Assembly: GCA_025934635.1 (NCBI GenBank)
Contig: JAICWX010000251.1
Span: 1-12,863, forward strand
Origin: Streptosporangiaceae bacterium
Lineage (GTDB): Bacteria; Actinomycetota; Actinomycetes; Streptosporangiales; Streptosporangiaceae
Length of the DNA stretch: 12,863 nt
Reading direction: 5' to 3'
Positions 6,418 through 12,409 of this stretch are shown piece by piece. The notes below the pieces were generated by a model. It had not been told where the DNA came from. It ran no database searches and saw only the letters and a program-made list of their open reading frames with translations. Every line of letters begins with the position of its first letter. Position 1 is the stretch's first letter. Made by a program: the position numbers and the translations under genes.

Positions 6418-7119
6418 TTAACCGCCGGACGCCCTGGTCGCGTACACCACGCAGCCCCGCATGGTCAGCGTCATCGGCAGGTCCAGCCCGGCGGCCACGC
6501 CCGCGGCCTGCCCCTCATCCAGCCGGTGGACCCGCAGGAACGCGGCCGCATCGGCCGCCGACCCCAGCGTGACCAGGGGACCGTCCCAGCGATCGGTCTC
6601 CACCGTGTCGCCGGGAGCGCCGAAGACCGAGGCCACGATGGCCTCGGCGTCCTCGCCGTCGAACGTGCCGCCGGCGCCCCAGCCGGGGATGACGTGCGCC
6701 AGTTCCGGGCTGCTGTCCCGGTTCGGCGCGCACGCCGCGAACAAGCCGCCCGGCCGCAGCACCCGCCGGGCCTGGAGGATCGGCCGCCGCGGATCGGCGT
6801 AGTGGTACAGCGTGTACAGCGCGGCCACCCCGTCCACGGACGCGTCGGCCACCGGCAGCCGGGCGCCGTCGGCCCGCACCGCCGGGCGGGGTGCGAGGTC
6901 CAGCATCGCCGGGGACAGGTCGACCAGCAGGGCGCGCAGGCCCAGCCCGGGCAGCCGCCGGGCCAGCCGCCCGTGCCCGCCGCCCACGTCGAGCACGGTC
7001 CGCGCGCCCGCCGCCGCGAACCGCGCGGCGACATACGGATGCACGTCGTCGTGCGGGTGCTCGTCGGTGGCCAGGAACCGGCTGGGGTCGGTGTCGTAGT
7101 CACGCGAAAGTGGTCGCAT
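6418..7119 (-). CDS. Class I SAM-dependent methyltransferase
   Basis: Starting at the ATG at 7119 the protein has 233 residues. It shows motif I VLDVGGGHG (42-50), an acidic residue at the end of the second strand (D67 in LLVDLSPAMLDLA), ADGARLPVADASVDGV (the fourth-strand region) and LRPGG (121-125), the standard features of the methyltransferase 11/25 fold. The substrate cannot be assigned. The frame stays open to 7254, but that extension would run across the divergent promoter and into the DUF1707 gene, and homology-like sequence begins only at MRPLSRDYD, so the shorter start is used. It converges with the TetR gene and is divergent from the DUF1707 gene. No clear ribosome binding site is seen at 7119. 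Confidence 0.88.
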   Translation of the reverse strand: MRPLSRDYDTDPSRFLATDEHPHDDVHPYVAARFAAAGARTVLDVGGGHGRLARRLPGLGLRALLVDLSPAMLDLAPRPAVRADGARLPVADASVDGVAALYTLYHYADPRRPILQARRVLRPGGLFAACAPNRDSSPELAHVIPGWGAGGTFDGEDAEAIVASVFGAPGDTVETDRWDGPLVTLGSAADAAAFLRVHRLDEGQAAGVAAGLDLPMTLTMRGCVVYATRASGG

Positions 7120-7162
7120 CGCTGCCCAGCGTCGCTGCCGCCCCCGGTCACGGTCAACCGGA

Positions 7163-7191
7163 TTTCCGTACCCGGCCGCCCGGGTTACGCT
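7163..7191 (+). promoter_or_regulatory. Possible promoter for the DUF1707 gene
   Basis: TTTCCG (7163-7168) and TACGCT (7186-7191) are separated by 17 bp and lie 31 bp before the ATG at 7222. The -10 is fair and the -35 weak. Confidence 0.3.
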
Positions 7192-7221
7192 TTTCTGGAT
7201 CGTCCGTATGAGGAGGCGCCG

Positions 7222-7626
7222 ATGGCAGGGCCATGGGAGCAGGTGGTACACCACGGCCGGATGCGTGCGTCCGACGCTGACCGCGACCGGGCCGTTGAGG
7301 CCCTCAAAGCCGGCTACCTGGAGGGTCTCCTCACCTCCGCCGAACTAGACTCCCGAACGGGGCAGGTATTCCTCGCCCGTACCTACGCCGAGCTCACCGC
7401 GGCGACCGCCGTCCTGGCTGTTCGTCCACGGCCCGGCACCCCCGGGAAGCGGCTCGCGCCCAAAGTGGTCGCGGCCGGCGCGTGCGCGATCGTCCTGCCG
7501 CCCGTCCTGGTCGCCGCGTTCGTCAGCTTCTACGGCGGGTTCATCATCTTGTTCCTGATGGCCTGCATCGGCCTGTTCGTGTCGGGCGCCCCGATGTCCC
7601 AGCGCCGCCCCGACCCCCCCTTCTGA
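7222..7626 (+). CDS. DUF1707 domain membrane protein
   Basis: The protein has 134 residues. Residues 12-68 carry the DUF1707 signature: RASDADRDRAVEALKAGYLE, then LTSAELDSRTGQVFLARTYAELTAA. Two hydrophobic segments follow at about 83-102 and 104-122, so it is an inner-membrane protein with a short polar tail. DUF1707 is almost confined to actinobacteria; its molecular role is not established, though it is often fused to membrane segments or found near regulatory genes. The start is firm: AGGAGG at 7211-7216 lies five bases before the ATG. The frame is open far upstream (6220), but that is antisense to the methyltransferase and is not used. An FHA gene follows after 153 bp. Confidence 0.9.
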   Translation: MAGPWEQVVHHGRMRASDADRDRAVEALKAGYLEGLLTSAELDSRTGQVFLARTYAELTAATAVLAVRPRPGTPGKRLAPKVVAAGACAIVLPPVLVAAFVSFYGGFIILFLMACIGLFVSGAPMSQRRPDPPF

Positions 7627-7701
7627 GCCCACTGCCCACGGCACGGCCCGCGGGTCACGGCCTGTCGGCGGCCCCCCGTTCCTGGCCCCGCCGCTGCCCG
7701 G

Positions 7702-7735
7702 CCAGCCGGACGACCCAGCCGGCCCGCCCAGCCGG
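7702..7735. repeat. Three CCAGCCGG direct repeats at 13-bp spacing
   Basis: CCAGCCGG begins at 7702, 7715 and 7728, exactly 13 bp apart. The trailing bases of copies 1 and 3 are also alike (ACGAC and TCGAC). The array ends 44 bp before the FHA start, where an activator could bind, but the sequence is GC-rich and chance similarity is possible. Confidence 0.5.
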
Positions 7736-7766
7736 TCGACTTTCCCCGCCAGTGCCGACCCTCTGG

Positions 7767-7772
7767 CATTAT
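7767..7772 (+). promoter_or_regulatory. Candidate -10 element for a leaderless FHA transcript
   Basis: CATTAT ends seven bases before the GTG at 7780. No ribosome binding site precedes this start, so transcription may begin at the start codon. No convincing -35 is visible. Confidence 0.4.
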
Positions 7773-7779
7773 CGGATCT

Positions 7780-8229
7780 GTGGCTAGTACCGACCTCGAC
7801 CATCTCGCCAAGACCGCCTACGAGGCGCACCGCACCGCCCACCCAGGCTCGCTGCCGTCGTGGGACGAGGTTCCCGCGCCGGAAAAACAGGCGTGGCGGG
7901 CCGCGGTCTCCGCTGTCACCAGCCAGAACGATTCCACCCTGGCCGACACCGGCCGCAGTCAGTCGATCGCCCTTCAGGTCGGTGACCAGGCCAAGGTCTT
8001 CCACACCGAGTTCACCGCGGGGCGGCAGGGCTCGTTGGTCGTCAACGACGATCACGCCTCGAGCCACCATGCCCTCTTCCAGCCCGCGCACGGCTACTGG
8101 TTCGTCGAGGACCTCGGCTCCACCAACGGCACCTGGCTCAACAACCGCCGCATCTTCCAAGCCCAGCGCCTCAAGCGCGGCGACAAAGTAAAGATCGGCC
8201 GCACCGTCGTCGTCATCGTCTCCGTCTAG
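7780..8229 (+). CDS. FHA-domain protein
   Basis: The 149-residue protein has a C-terminal forkhead-associated domain (about 60-149), a phosphothreonine-peptide-binding fold. Seen are G81-R82, SSHHALF (94-100) and the hallmark DLGSTNGTWLNNRRI (111-125). The second conserved arginine of the usual SRxHA motif is serine here (S95). The N-terminal 45 residues (AYEAHR, PSWDEVPAPEKQAWRAA) form a short helical unit like small domains of unknown function in other actinomycete proteins. There is no kinase, secretion or membrane domain, so it is probably an adaptor for Ser/Thr-kinase signalling; that role is inferred from the family. The GTG start appears leaderless. A 16-bp minisatellite begins 12 bp after its stop. 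Confidence 0.9.
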   Translation: MASTDLDHLAKTAYEAHRTAHPGSLPSWDEVPAPEKQAWRAAVSAVTSQNDSTLADTGRSQSIALQVGDQAKVFHTEFTAGRQGSLVVNDDHASSHHALFQPAHGYWFVEDLGSTNGTWLNNRRIFQAQRLKRGDKVKIGRTVVVIVSV

Positions 8230-8240
8230 CCACCCAGCCC

Positions 8241-8384
8241 GGACCGCGCCGCCCCCGGACCGCGCCGCCCCCGGACCGCGGCGCCCCCGCACCGCGCCGC
8301 CCCCGCACCGCGCCGCCCCCGCACCGCGGCGCCCCCGCACCGCGCCGCCCCCGCACCGCGGCGCCCCCGCACCGCGGCGCCCCC
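8241..8384. repeat. 16-bp minisatellite, nine perfect-length copies
   Basis: Nine consecutive 16-bp units fill 8241-8384. The unit is GCACCGCGCCGCCCCC, with only two variable positions: base 2 is G in copies 1-3 and C in copies 4-9, and base 9 is C,C,G,C,C,G,C,G,G. The variant pattern suggests stepwise expansion from one end. The period is not a multiple of three, so open frames across it (arginine/glycine/alanine-rich on the minus strand) are artefacts. Confidence 0.97.
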
Positions 8385-8508
8385 GGCAAGTGCCACCTCG
8401 CTAGCCCCAATAGTCTCGCCCGTCACGAGATCTGTATATTTATTCGAGTGGCTGCAAGTTAACTCGGAGGATCGGGCTTACGCGGAGGATCTGGGCAACC
8501 CTGGGGTA

Positions 8509-8538
8509 CCGGATCCACCGGATAACCCGGATCCACCG
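8509..8538. repeat. 12-bp direct repeat pair, 18 bp apart
   Basis: CCGGATCCACCG occurs at 8509-8520 and 8527-8538. Each contains the palindrome GGATCC, giving two evenly spaced symmetric sites about 1.7 helical turns apart. Confidence 0.75.
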
Positions 8539-8716
8539 CGTTATTTTCTGGCTGGACGCTTCACGGTGCGCTCAGGTATCACCGTTCCCGCTGGCATACC
8601 CCGGACCGCCGTGAGCGGCCCCCCGGCGGCTCCGCTAGGCCGAACGGGATGGGCGTGGGGGAGAGGGGCCGCGTGGCCGCGGGCGAGGCGCGTGCCTGCA
8701 ACTTCCCGGAAATGCG

Positions 8717-8765
8717 AGAGTCCGCGTTGATAGGGCTGCAGGGTTGCCCTATCGACGCGGACTCT
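8717..8765 (+). repeat. Long stem-loop, 20-bp arms
   Basis: AGAGTCCGCGTTGATAGGGC (8717-8736) and GCCCTATCGACGCGGACTCT (8746-8765) are inverted copies around the 9-nt loop TGCAGGGTT. The single difference is a U-G wobble in plus-strand RNA but an A-C mismatch in the minus strand. Beyond one unpaired position, GC (8714-8715) can pair with GC (8767-8768). No U tract follows. Confidence 0.9.
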
Positions 8766-9008
8766 AGCGTCCATGTCCTTCGTGCGGCCGCGGGCAGGAG
8801 GTGCGACCGTCGAGCAAGCTCTTTGCTGTTCACGTGACCGCGGTGCAGGAGTGCGGCCGGCGCTGCTGGCGAGGAACTCTTGATATAGATCATGCCCAAC
8901 GACTTACTAAGGACCCCCACCGGAAATAGTTCAGAGGTGGTTAAGATTTCCTCCCGGTCCGCTGAGGGCTGGCTCTGAGACCCGCCGGCGCCCCGTCTGC
9001 GCCCCGGC

Positions 9009-9047
9009 TTGGTAACCTTCGTGTTACGGTAGCTTGGTGGTTACCAA
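9009..9047. promoter_or_regulatory. Inverted repeat spanning the ArsR promoter and start
   Basis: TTGGTAACC (9009-9017) and GGTTACCAA (9039-9047) are perfect 9-bp inverted copies. Their centres are 30 bp apart, about three helical turns. Each arm is itself symmetric (GGTNACC). The -10 candidate TACGGT (9025-9030) and the start codon lie between or within them, which fits autorepression by the ArsR protein. Confidence 0.65.
9025..9030 (+). promoter_or_regulatory. Candidate -10 element of the ArsR operon
   Basis: TACGGT ends six bases before the GTG at 9037. As no ribosome binding site is present, a leaderless transcript starting at this GTG is likely. Confidence 0.4.
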
Positions 9048-9360
9048 CGAGGTGCCCGCTCCCGGTGACCCGTTCGAGGCGCTCGGCGACCCGCACCGGC
9101 GGGACATCCTGCGCCTGCTCGGCGAGGGCGGCAAGCCGGTCAGGGACATCGCCGCGGCGCTGCCCATCAGCCGGCCCGCGGTCTCCCGGCACCTGCGCCT
9201 GCTCAAGGAGGCCGGCCTGGTCGCCGAGCACGCCCAGGGCACCAGCCGGATCTACTACCTGCGAGACGAAGGGCTGCACGCCGTCCAGGCCTACCTGGAG
9301 CAGGTCTGGGGCGATGCCGCCCAGCGGTTCCGGCTGTTCGCCGAGAACACGGAAAAATGA
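9037..9360 (+). CDS. ArsR-family transcriptional regulator
   Basis: The 107-residue protein is a compact winged helix-turn-helix of the ArsR/SmtB type: FEALGDPHRRDILRLL, then PVRDIAAALPISRPAVSRHL as recognition region, then the wing AEHAQGTSRIYYLRDEGL. It has no cysteine at all, so the classical metal-sensing sites are absent; it belongs with the non-metal members often paired with AHSA1 genes. The GTG at 9037 is chosen because TACGGT ends six bases before it; a TTG at 9034 is an alternative. It overlaps the next gene by ATGA (4 bp), so the two are translationally coupled. The regulator probably controls this three-gene operon through the flanking inverted repeat. Confidence 0.93.
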   Translation: MVTNEVPAPGDPFEALGDPHRRDILRLLGEGGKPVRDIAAALPISRPAVSRHLRLLKEAGLVAEHAQGTSRIYYLRDEGLHAVQAYLEQVWGDAAQRFRLFAENTEK

Positions 9361-9803
9361 CCGCTCCGCTGCGGATGTCCTTCGACGTGGCCTGCTCCGC
9401 CGGCCACGCCTTCCGCGTCTGGACCTCCGGCATCGCCTCCTGGTGGCCGCCCGACCACACCGTCACCGGGCACCCCGCGACCGTGGTCCTGCAGGCCGGC
9501 GTGGGCGGCCGGATCTACGAGCGGACCGGAGACGGCGCCGAGCACGAGTGGGGCGAGGTGACGGTATGGCAGCCGCCGGCGCGACTGGCTTACCGGTGGT
9601 ACCTCGGCCGGGAACGCGCCGACGCCACCGAGGTGGAGATCCGCTTCGTGGCCCAGGGAACTGGCGCTACCCGGGTCGAGATCGAGCACCGGGGCTGGGA
9701 ACGGCTCGGGCCGGGCGCTGAGGAGTGGCGCGACCGGAACCAGGGCGGCTGGGCATCGCTGCTGCCGCACTTCATCACCGCGATTAACGAAGGGGAGCGC
9801 TAA
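9357..9803 (+). CDS. AHSA1/SRPBCC-domain protein
   Basis: The 148-residue protein belongs to the START-like SRPBCC superfamily, AHSA1 (activator of Hsp90 ATPase homologue) type. It opens with the typical FDVACSAGHAFRVWTSGIAS strand-helix, continues with WWPPDHTV and GGRIYERTGDGAEHEWGEVT, and ends in the long C-terminal helix (NQGGWASLLPHFITAI) closing the ligand cavity. In bacteria such proteins usually bind small hydrophobic ligands; an Hsp90 role is not implied. ArsR-AHSA1 pairs are frequent in actinobacteria, but their ligand is unknown. It overlaps the ArsR gene by 4 bp and the next gene by 1 bp (TAATG). Confidence 0.92.
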   Translation: MTAPLRMSFDVACSAGHAFRVWTSGIASWWPPDHTVTGHPATVVLQAGVGGRIYERTGDGAEHEWGEVTVWQPPARLAYRWYLGRERADATEVEIRFVAQGTGATRVEIEHRGWERLGPGAEEWRDRNQGGWASLLPHFITAINEGER

Positions 9804-10204
9804 TGGCCGCAGGCACCAAGGAGGACCCGTGGGAGCTCAAGACCCCGCCGGGCACCTCCGGCTACATCATGTACCGGGACGAGCAGGCCGATCCGCCCGC
9901 GCTGGTCTGCCAGGTCGGTTCCACCACGCTGAAGTACCGGTTGCAGGCGATCGAGGACCTGCACGCCTGGCTGTCCGCCCAGGGTGACTGGGTGCCGCTC
10001 GGCGCGGCCGACGAGAAGAAGCCCGCCGCCGAGGGGACGGTGGAGGCCTGGGGGCGGTCGGCCGGCAACCCGGCCGGCGGCTGGTACGGCCTGCGCAATG
10101 GTTACCGCGGCCGGTTCGGGATGTACCTGCCGCCGCTGCTCGAGGAGCTCGGCCTGGCCGAGGTGACCCACGATCCGCGCAACAACCGGATGCGGGCGGT
10201 CTAA
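9803..10204 (+). CDS. Conserved hypothetical protein (DUF6855-like)
   Basis: This 133-residue protein has no catalytic motif that I can name. It reads like a family of small actinomycete proteins starting AAGTKEDPWELKTPPGTS, with LVCQVGSTTLKYRLQAIEDL in the middle and a C-terminal block GGWYGLRNGYRGRFGMYLPP ending in DPRNNRMRAV. I believe it matches DUF6855, but the family number is from memory and should be treated with caution. It is soluble, with no signal peptide or membrane segment. Its ATG shares one base with the stop of the SRPBCC gene, so it is coupled to it. Its TAA interlocks with the TAG of the convergent phosphatase gene (CTAA at 10201-10204), leaving no intergenic space. Confidence 0.88.
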   Translation: MAAGTKEDPWELKTPPGTSGYIMYRDEQADPPALVCQVGSTTLKYRLQAIEDLHAWLSAQGDWVPLGAADEKKPAAEGTVEAWGRSAGNPAGGWYGLRNGYRGRFGMYLPPLLEELGLAEVTHDPRNNRMRAV

Positions 10205-11805
10205 GCCTCACTCCCGGTCACGTGGGCCAGCTGGACCAGGTCCAGCACCAGGCCCGTGCCGCTGCCCGGCGCGGTGATCAGGGTCAGGGCGTGGCCGTGC
10301 GCGGCCAGCTGCTCGCTGACCGCGTACAGGGCGCGGACGCCCGCGCTGGCCAGCTGGGTGACGCCGGACAGATCGGCGACGAGCGCGATGGTGCCGCCGC
10401 GGCTGACCGAGAGCAGCCGCCGGCATAGCTTGTCGGCGGTGGTGATGTCGACCGGGCCGCGGACGACCGCCCGGGCGGTGGCGCCGGCCGCGATCGAGGT
10501 GTCCACCGAGAAAGGCGGTTCGGCCGGGTCGCTGGAGCGGTCGCGACGGCGGCCCGAGGCCAGGATGGCGGGCCGGCGCAGCCGGTGCCGCAGGGCGACC
10601 GTGGTGCCTCCGGCGGTACCCGTAGCGGCCTGCGCTGCGGTCCCGGCCCGGGTCTCCGGGCCGGCCTCCGGCGGCTGGTGGCTGACCAGCATCCGGTCCA
10701 CGACCTGCCCGGCCACCATCAGGCCATGGCCGCGGTTGGCGTCGCCCGTGTCGGGCGGCCGCCAGGTGCCCTGGTCGGTCACCCGGCACTCCACGTACCC
10801 GTCGTTGCTCAGCCTTGCGTCGAGCTCGACGTTGCCCGGGCGATCGCGCGGGTAGGCGTGCTCGATGGCGTTGGTGAACACCTCCACCATGGCCAGGTGC
10901 AGCGCCTCCCAGTCGTCGGCGGCGGCGTCGAGCCGGCTCAGCCAGCCGGCGAAGGCGTCCCGGGCCTTGGTGAGGCTGACCCGCCGGCTCGGCAGCTCGA
11001 GGTGCAGGGCCGGAACGGGATCGGTCAGCCACTGCGCGGCCAGCGCGGTGACGTCGTCGGAGTGGCCGCCCCGGGTCAGCAGGTCCACCGTCAGGCGGCA
11101 GACGCGCTCCGCCGTGGCGGGGTCGGCGCCGGGGGGCGGTACCTCGCTGGCGGCCGCCCCGGCGGCGGCCGTGGCCAGCTCGGCCATGCCCTCGGCGATG
11201 GTGCGGCCCGGCCGTTCGACGAGGCCGTCGCTGTAGAGCAGGACCACTTCGCCGGGGGAAAGCTGGTCCTCCGCGAGGACGGGCGGCGAGCTGGTGCCCA
11301 GCGGTCCCGTCCCGGTGCTCTCGAGGTACCGGGCGGACCCGTCGGTGCCGATGACCAGCGGCGGGGGATGCCCGCAGGTGGTGTAGAGCAGCGTCCCGTC
11401 GGCCGGGTCGAGCACCGCCAGGGCGAGCGTGGCGGTGCGGAGGGCCGGCATCTGGGCCGCGAACGCGTCGGTGCGCTTGAGCGCGTGGCTCAGGTCTTTC
11501 TCGCCGGCCAGCAGTTCGGCCAGCACGGCCCGCAGCTGTCCCATGGCCGCCGAGGCGGTGACCCCGTGGCCCACCACGTCCCCGACCGCGAGCGCGACGC
11601 CGCCGCTGACCAGCGGGATGGCGTCGAACCAGTCGCCGCCGGCCGCCTGCTCGTGCCCGGCCACCAGGTACCGGGCCGCGATCCGGGCCCGCGGCAGAAC
11701 CGGCAGGGCGGTCGGCAGCAGCGCCTCCTGGAGTTCCGCCACGATCCGGCGGCCGTCCTCGGCAGCCGGATGTCCCGGCTTGTCGTCGTGCACCATGCCT
11801 GGCAC
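10201..11805 (-). CDS. SpoIIE-type PP2C phosphatase with HATPase and STAS domains
   Basis: The 534-residue protein combines three partner-switching activities. The PP2C/SpoIIE domain (about 18-262) shows GGDWFDAI (D58, D61), VGDVVGHG (D76), YSDG (D193) and GGHSDDVTAL (D250, D251), the metal ligands of PPM phosphatases. The HATPase domain (about 270-410) has an N-box with E308, N312 and EHAY (315-318), VTDQGTW (D344) and GHGLMVA, as in SpoIIAB/RsbW-type anti-sigma kinases. A STAS domain (about 440-534) has ADLSGVTQLASAGVRAL, with S488 at the usual phosphoserine position. No sensor domain precedes the phosphatase. AGGAGG lies five bases before the GTG at 11805. A GTTT-N14-GGGTAG candidate promoter lies upstream. 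It probably controls a sigma factor encoded elsewhere. Confidence 0.93.
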   Translation of the reverse strand: MPGMVHDDKPGHPAAEDGRRIVAELQEALLPTALPVLPRARIAARYLVAGHEQAAGGDWFDAIPLVSGGVALAVGDVVGHGVTASAAMGQLRAVLAELLAGEKDLSHALKRTDAFAAQMPALRTATLALAVLDPADGTLLYTTCGHPPPLVIGTDGSARYLESTGTGPLGTSSPPVLAEDQLSPGEVVLLYSDGLVERPGRTIAEGMAELATAAAGAAASEVPPPGADPATAERVCRLTVDLLTRGGHSDDVTALAAQWLTDPVPALHLELPSRRVSLTKARDAFAGWLSRLDAAADDWEALHLAMVEVFTNAIEHAYPRDRPGNVELDARLSNDGYVECRVTDQGTWRPPDTGDANRGHGLMVAGQVVDRMLVSHQPPEAGPETRAGTAAQAATGTAGGTTVALRHRLRRPAILASGRRRDRSSDPAEPPFSVDTSIAAGATARAVVRGPVDITTADKLCRRLLSVSRGGTIALVADLSGVTQLASAGVRALYAVSEQLAAHGHALTLITAPGSGTGLVLDLVQLAHVTGSEA

Positions 11806-11820
11806 CGCCGCCTCCTGATA

Positions 11821-11839
11821 GCCCCGCCCCTAGCGGGGC
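11821..11839. promoter_or_regulatory. Inverted repeat in the phosphatase leader
   Basis: GCCCCGC (11821-11827) and GCGGGGC (11833-11839) form a perfect 7-bp stem with a 5-nt loop. In the minus direction it lies between the candidate promoter and AGGAGG, so it may affect translation or be a regulator site. Confidence 0.5.
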
Positions 11840-11843
11840 ATAA

Positions 11844-11867
11844 CTACCCCCCTGACGCAGGCCAAAC
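11844..11867 (-). promoter_or_regulatory. SigB/SigF-type promoter candidate for the phosphatase gene
   Basis: On the minus strand GTTT (11867-11864) and GGGTAG (11849-11844) are 14 bp apart, fitting the published stress-sigma consensus of roughly GNNT-N14/16-GGGTA. Transcription would start about 30 bases before the GTG at 11805. Confidence 0.5.
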
Positions 11868-11958
11868 GGATTATGCATCCAAGCCGGCAAGTGGATTAGA
11901 ACCGAATCCCCCGGGCAGAAGAGGGCCCGTACGCAAGTCCACGAGGGAAGGAACGGCC

Positions 11959-12138
11959 GTGAGTGCCACCGACAAGGCCAAGAACAAGGCCCAGCAAGTC
12001 AAGGGCAAGGCCAAGGAAGCGGCGGGCAAGGCCGTCGGCAACGAACGGCTCGAGGCCGAGGGCAAGGCCGATCAGGTCGCGGGCAACGCCAAGCAGGCCG
12101 GCGAGAAGGTCAAGGACGTCGGCAAGAGCCTGACGTAG
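11959..12138 (+). CDS. CsbD-family stress protein
   Basis: The 59-residue protein is charged, very rich in Lys and Ala, and has no tryptophan or cysteine. It has the CsbD-like pattern: DKAKNKAQQVKGKAKEAAGK, then GNERLEAEGKADQVAGNAKQ, two amphipathic helical repeats. CsbD of Bacillus subtilis is a SigB-controlled general-stress protein of unknown mechanism; in actinobacteria such genes are often stress-induced. The GTG at 11959 has GGAAGGA just upstream with a six-base gap. It is divergent from the SpoIIE/STAS gene (153 bp between starts). GGAT-N16-GGGCAG in that gap only weakly resembles a stress promoter. The small hydrophobic-protein gene follows after 95 bp. Confidence 0.92.
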   Translation: MSATDKAKNKAQQVKGKAKEAAGKAVGNERLEAEGKADQVAGNAKQAGEKVKDVGKSLT

Positions 12139-12168
12139 TAAAAGGCCAGAGCCTGAAGCTGTGAACTG

Positions 12169-12193
12169 GTGTGGAACGCCGATTACCGGGTAA
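12169..12193 (+). promoter_or_regulatory. SigB/SigF-type promoter candidate for the hydrophobic protein gene
   Basis: GTGT (12169-12172) and GGGTAA (12188-12193) are 15 bp apart, matching GNNT-N14/16-GGGTA except for the final base. Transcription would begin near 12200, about 34 bases before the ATG at 12234. Confidence 0.42.
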
Positions 12194-12197
12194 TCGG
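12179..12197. promoter_or_regulatory. 19-bp palindrome between csbD-like and hydrophobic protein genes
   Basis: CCGATTACC (12179-12187) and GGTAATCGG (12189-12197) flank a single G and pair perfectly. It may be an operator, since it overlaps the -10 candidate GGGTAA, or part of a 3' hairpin for the CsbD transcript. Both are possible. Confidence 0.7.
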
Positions 12198-12233
12198 ACC
12201 GGCGGTGGTCGTAAAGAAAGAAGGAAATCAGCT

Positions 12234-12401
12234 ATGGGTATCATCCTCCTCGTCCTCCTGCTCGCCCTCATCCTCGGCGGGCTCGGATTCGCGATCCACA
12301 TCCTGTGGTGGATTGCTCTCGTCGTGCTAGTGATCTGGCTGATCGGGTTCGTCGTGCGCGTGGGCGAAGGCGGATCGCGCGGTCGCTGGTACCGCTGGTA
12401 A
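12234..12401 (+). CDS. Small hydrophobic membrane protein (DUF5670/lmo0937-like)
   Basis: This 55-residue protein is almost entirely two membrane-spanning segments (about 3-24 and 25-42: GFAIHILWWIALVVLVIWLIGF), followed by a short basic tail, GGSRGRWYRW. It resembles the small hydrophobic proteins annotated as DUF5670 or lmo0937 family in actinomycetes and firmicutes, whose function is not known and which are often stress-linked. The ATG at 12234 is chosen because AAGGAA (12221-12226) lies seven bases upstream; the frame extends to 12171 but those residues are charged and unlike the family. A candidate stress-type promoter and a palindrome lie upstream. It converges with the STAS gene, 14 bp apart. 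Confidence 0.85.
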   Translation: MGIILLVLLLALILGGLGFAIHILWWIALVVLVIWLIGFVVRVGEGGSRGRWYRW

Positions 12402-12409
12402 CCAAGCCG

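Larger units (their letters stand above)
8385..9008. other. Gene-poor stretch with repeats and a strong hairpin
   Basis: About 620 bp contain no convincing gene. Short frames at 8541-8774 and 8579-8920 (minus) and 8649-8837 (plus) show no domain, no good start context and no plausible composition. Seen instead are an AT-rich patch (8434-8446), paired CGGAGGAT repeats (8465-8472, 8483-8490), paired 12-bp repeats (8509-8538) and a long stem-loop (8714-8768). A structured RNA or an inert mobile remnant is possible. Confidence 0.5.

Noticed and set aside
7345..8340. 331-residue minus-strand frame over DUF1707 and FHA genes
   Set aside because: Antisense to two clear genes and begins in the 16-bp minisatellite.
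8241..8384. CRISPR array
   Set aside because: The repeats are directly adjacent with no spacers, and no cas gene is present.
8579..8920. 113-residue minus-strand frame in the gene-poor region
   Set aside because: No domain, no good start context, and it crosses the large hairpin; probably chance.
8921..8960. tRNA-like stretch (AGTTCAGAGGTGGTTAAGAT)
   Set aside because: It resembles a D-arm, but there is no T-arm (TTCGA) and no acceptor pairing, so it is not a tRNA.
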